Part shown: in pieces, positions 4,975 through 5,112 of the stretch
Layout: every line of letters begins with the position of its first letter
Numbering within the stretch: the stretch's first letter is position 1
Source of the DNA: Kiritimatiellia bacterium
Lineage (GTDB): Bacteria; Verrucomicrobiota; Kiritimatiellia; RFP12; UBA1067
Assembly: GCA_017385345.1 (NCBI GenBank)
Contig: JAFNRY010000262.1
Coordinates: 1-5,112 of the forward strand
DNA: 5,112 nt
Direction: 5' to 3'
Notes under the pieces: generated by a model
What the model was told of the DNA's origin: nothing
Seen by the model: the letters and a program-made list of their open reading frames with translations, nothing else
The model's database searches: none
Translations under genes and position numbers: made by a program

Positions 4975-5112
4975 ATGCCGAATATATCGAACGCTGTTTT
5001 ATATCGCCGCACATCCGGAGCGGCGGCGGCGCTTTTGTCTGTTCCAATTGCGCATACGGCGGGCGGTGGCGCTTCCGCCGTATCCGCGTGCGAAACGTCG
5101 GCAATTTGCACC
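4975..5112 (+). CDS. Possible 5' end of an exported protein, cut by the right edge
   Basis: From the ATG at 4975 the frame is open for 46 codons to the window end. The start resembles a signal peptide: two arginines (R11, R12), then GAAAALLSVPIAHTAGG and a possible ASA cleavage site near residue 35. An AT-rich stretch with TATAAA at 4946-4951 precedes it, suitable for a promoter. Against it: no clear Shine-Dalgarno, all three + frames are open in the GC-rich part, and a minus-strand frame (5111 to a TAA at 4937-4935) is equally open with a plausible protein tail. The segment also contains strong hairpins. Function cannot be guessed from what is visible. Confidence 0.3.
   Translation, partial: MPNISNAVLYRRTSGAAAALLSVPIAHTAGGGASAVSACETSAICT
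5054..5083. repeat. Perfect 9-bp inverted repeat near the right edge
   Basis: ATACGGCGG (5054-5062) is perfectly complementary to CCGCCGTAT (5075-5083) around a 12-base loop. No T-run follows on either strand, so it is not an obvious intrinsic terminator. It may be a chance product of GC-rich sequence. Confidence 0.35.

Noticed and set aside
5005..5036. Terminator: CGCCGC pairing with GCGGCG followed by TTTT
   Set aside because: The pairing uses a repeated GCGGCGGCGGCG run with several registers, only four T's follow, and it falls within a possible coding frame, so the evidence is too weak to list.

Overview
The window looks like a piece of a GC-rich bacterial genome carrying two divergent transcription units. 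The best guess for the source is a member of the Verrucomicrobiota/Kiritimatiellota/Lentisphaerota side of the PVC group, probably from an uncultured, carbohydrate-degrading community. This rests on general protein style only: a secreted GH31 glycosidase without a PUL-type susC/susD pair, and an exported Asn/Thr-rich protein with DxDxDG calcium loops after a 'YRYD' beta-sheet segment. No marker gene is present, so the taxonomy is an inference.

Leftward unit (positions 2305 to 1). An extended -10 box at 2305-2297 and a GGAG ribosome binding site precede a 218-residue exported protein of unknown function with one EF-hand-like calcium loop (2263-1607). Four bases after its stop a second gene begins at a GTG (1602). 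It encodes a large exported protein with an N-terminal membrane hairpin and thrombospondin-type-3-like calcium loops. Its frame breaks near 178-211: the original frame stops at 43, while a convincing continuation in another frame runs off the left edge.

Divergent regulatory region (about 2264-2416). It is only 153 bp long and holds promoter elements for both directions, an imperfect direct repeat and an 11-bp inverted repeat. Just before the glycosidase there is a consensus-like Shine-Dalgarno serving a six-codon mini-ORF whose stop overlaps the glycosidase start (ATGA). The same bases also form an extended -10 box placed to give a leaderless mRNA.

Rightward unit (2417-4672). One 751-residue secreted glycoside hydrolase family 31 enzyme (alpha-glucosidase/alpha-xylosidase type), apparently complete, with both catalytic aspartates visible.

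Right-hand non-coding stretch (4673 to about 4974). It is unusually rich in palindromes: a nested AT-rich stem-loop, a small terminator-like hairpin, five copies of an AAACGTTC-type octamer including a 22-bp tandem repeat, and another inverted repeat. The last about 140 bases are open in several frames on both strands. A signal-peptide-like start at 4975 on the + strand is one possible reading and the end of a leftward gene is another.
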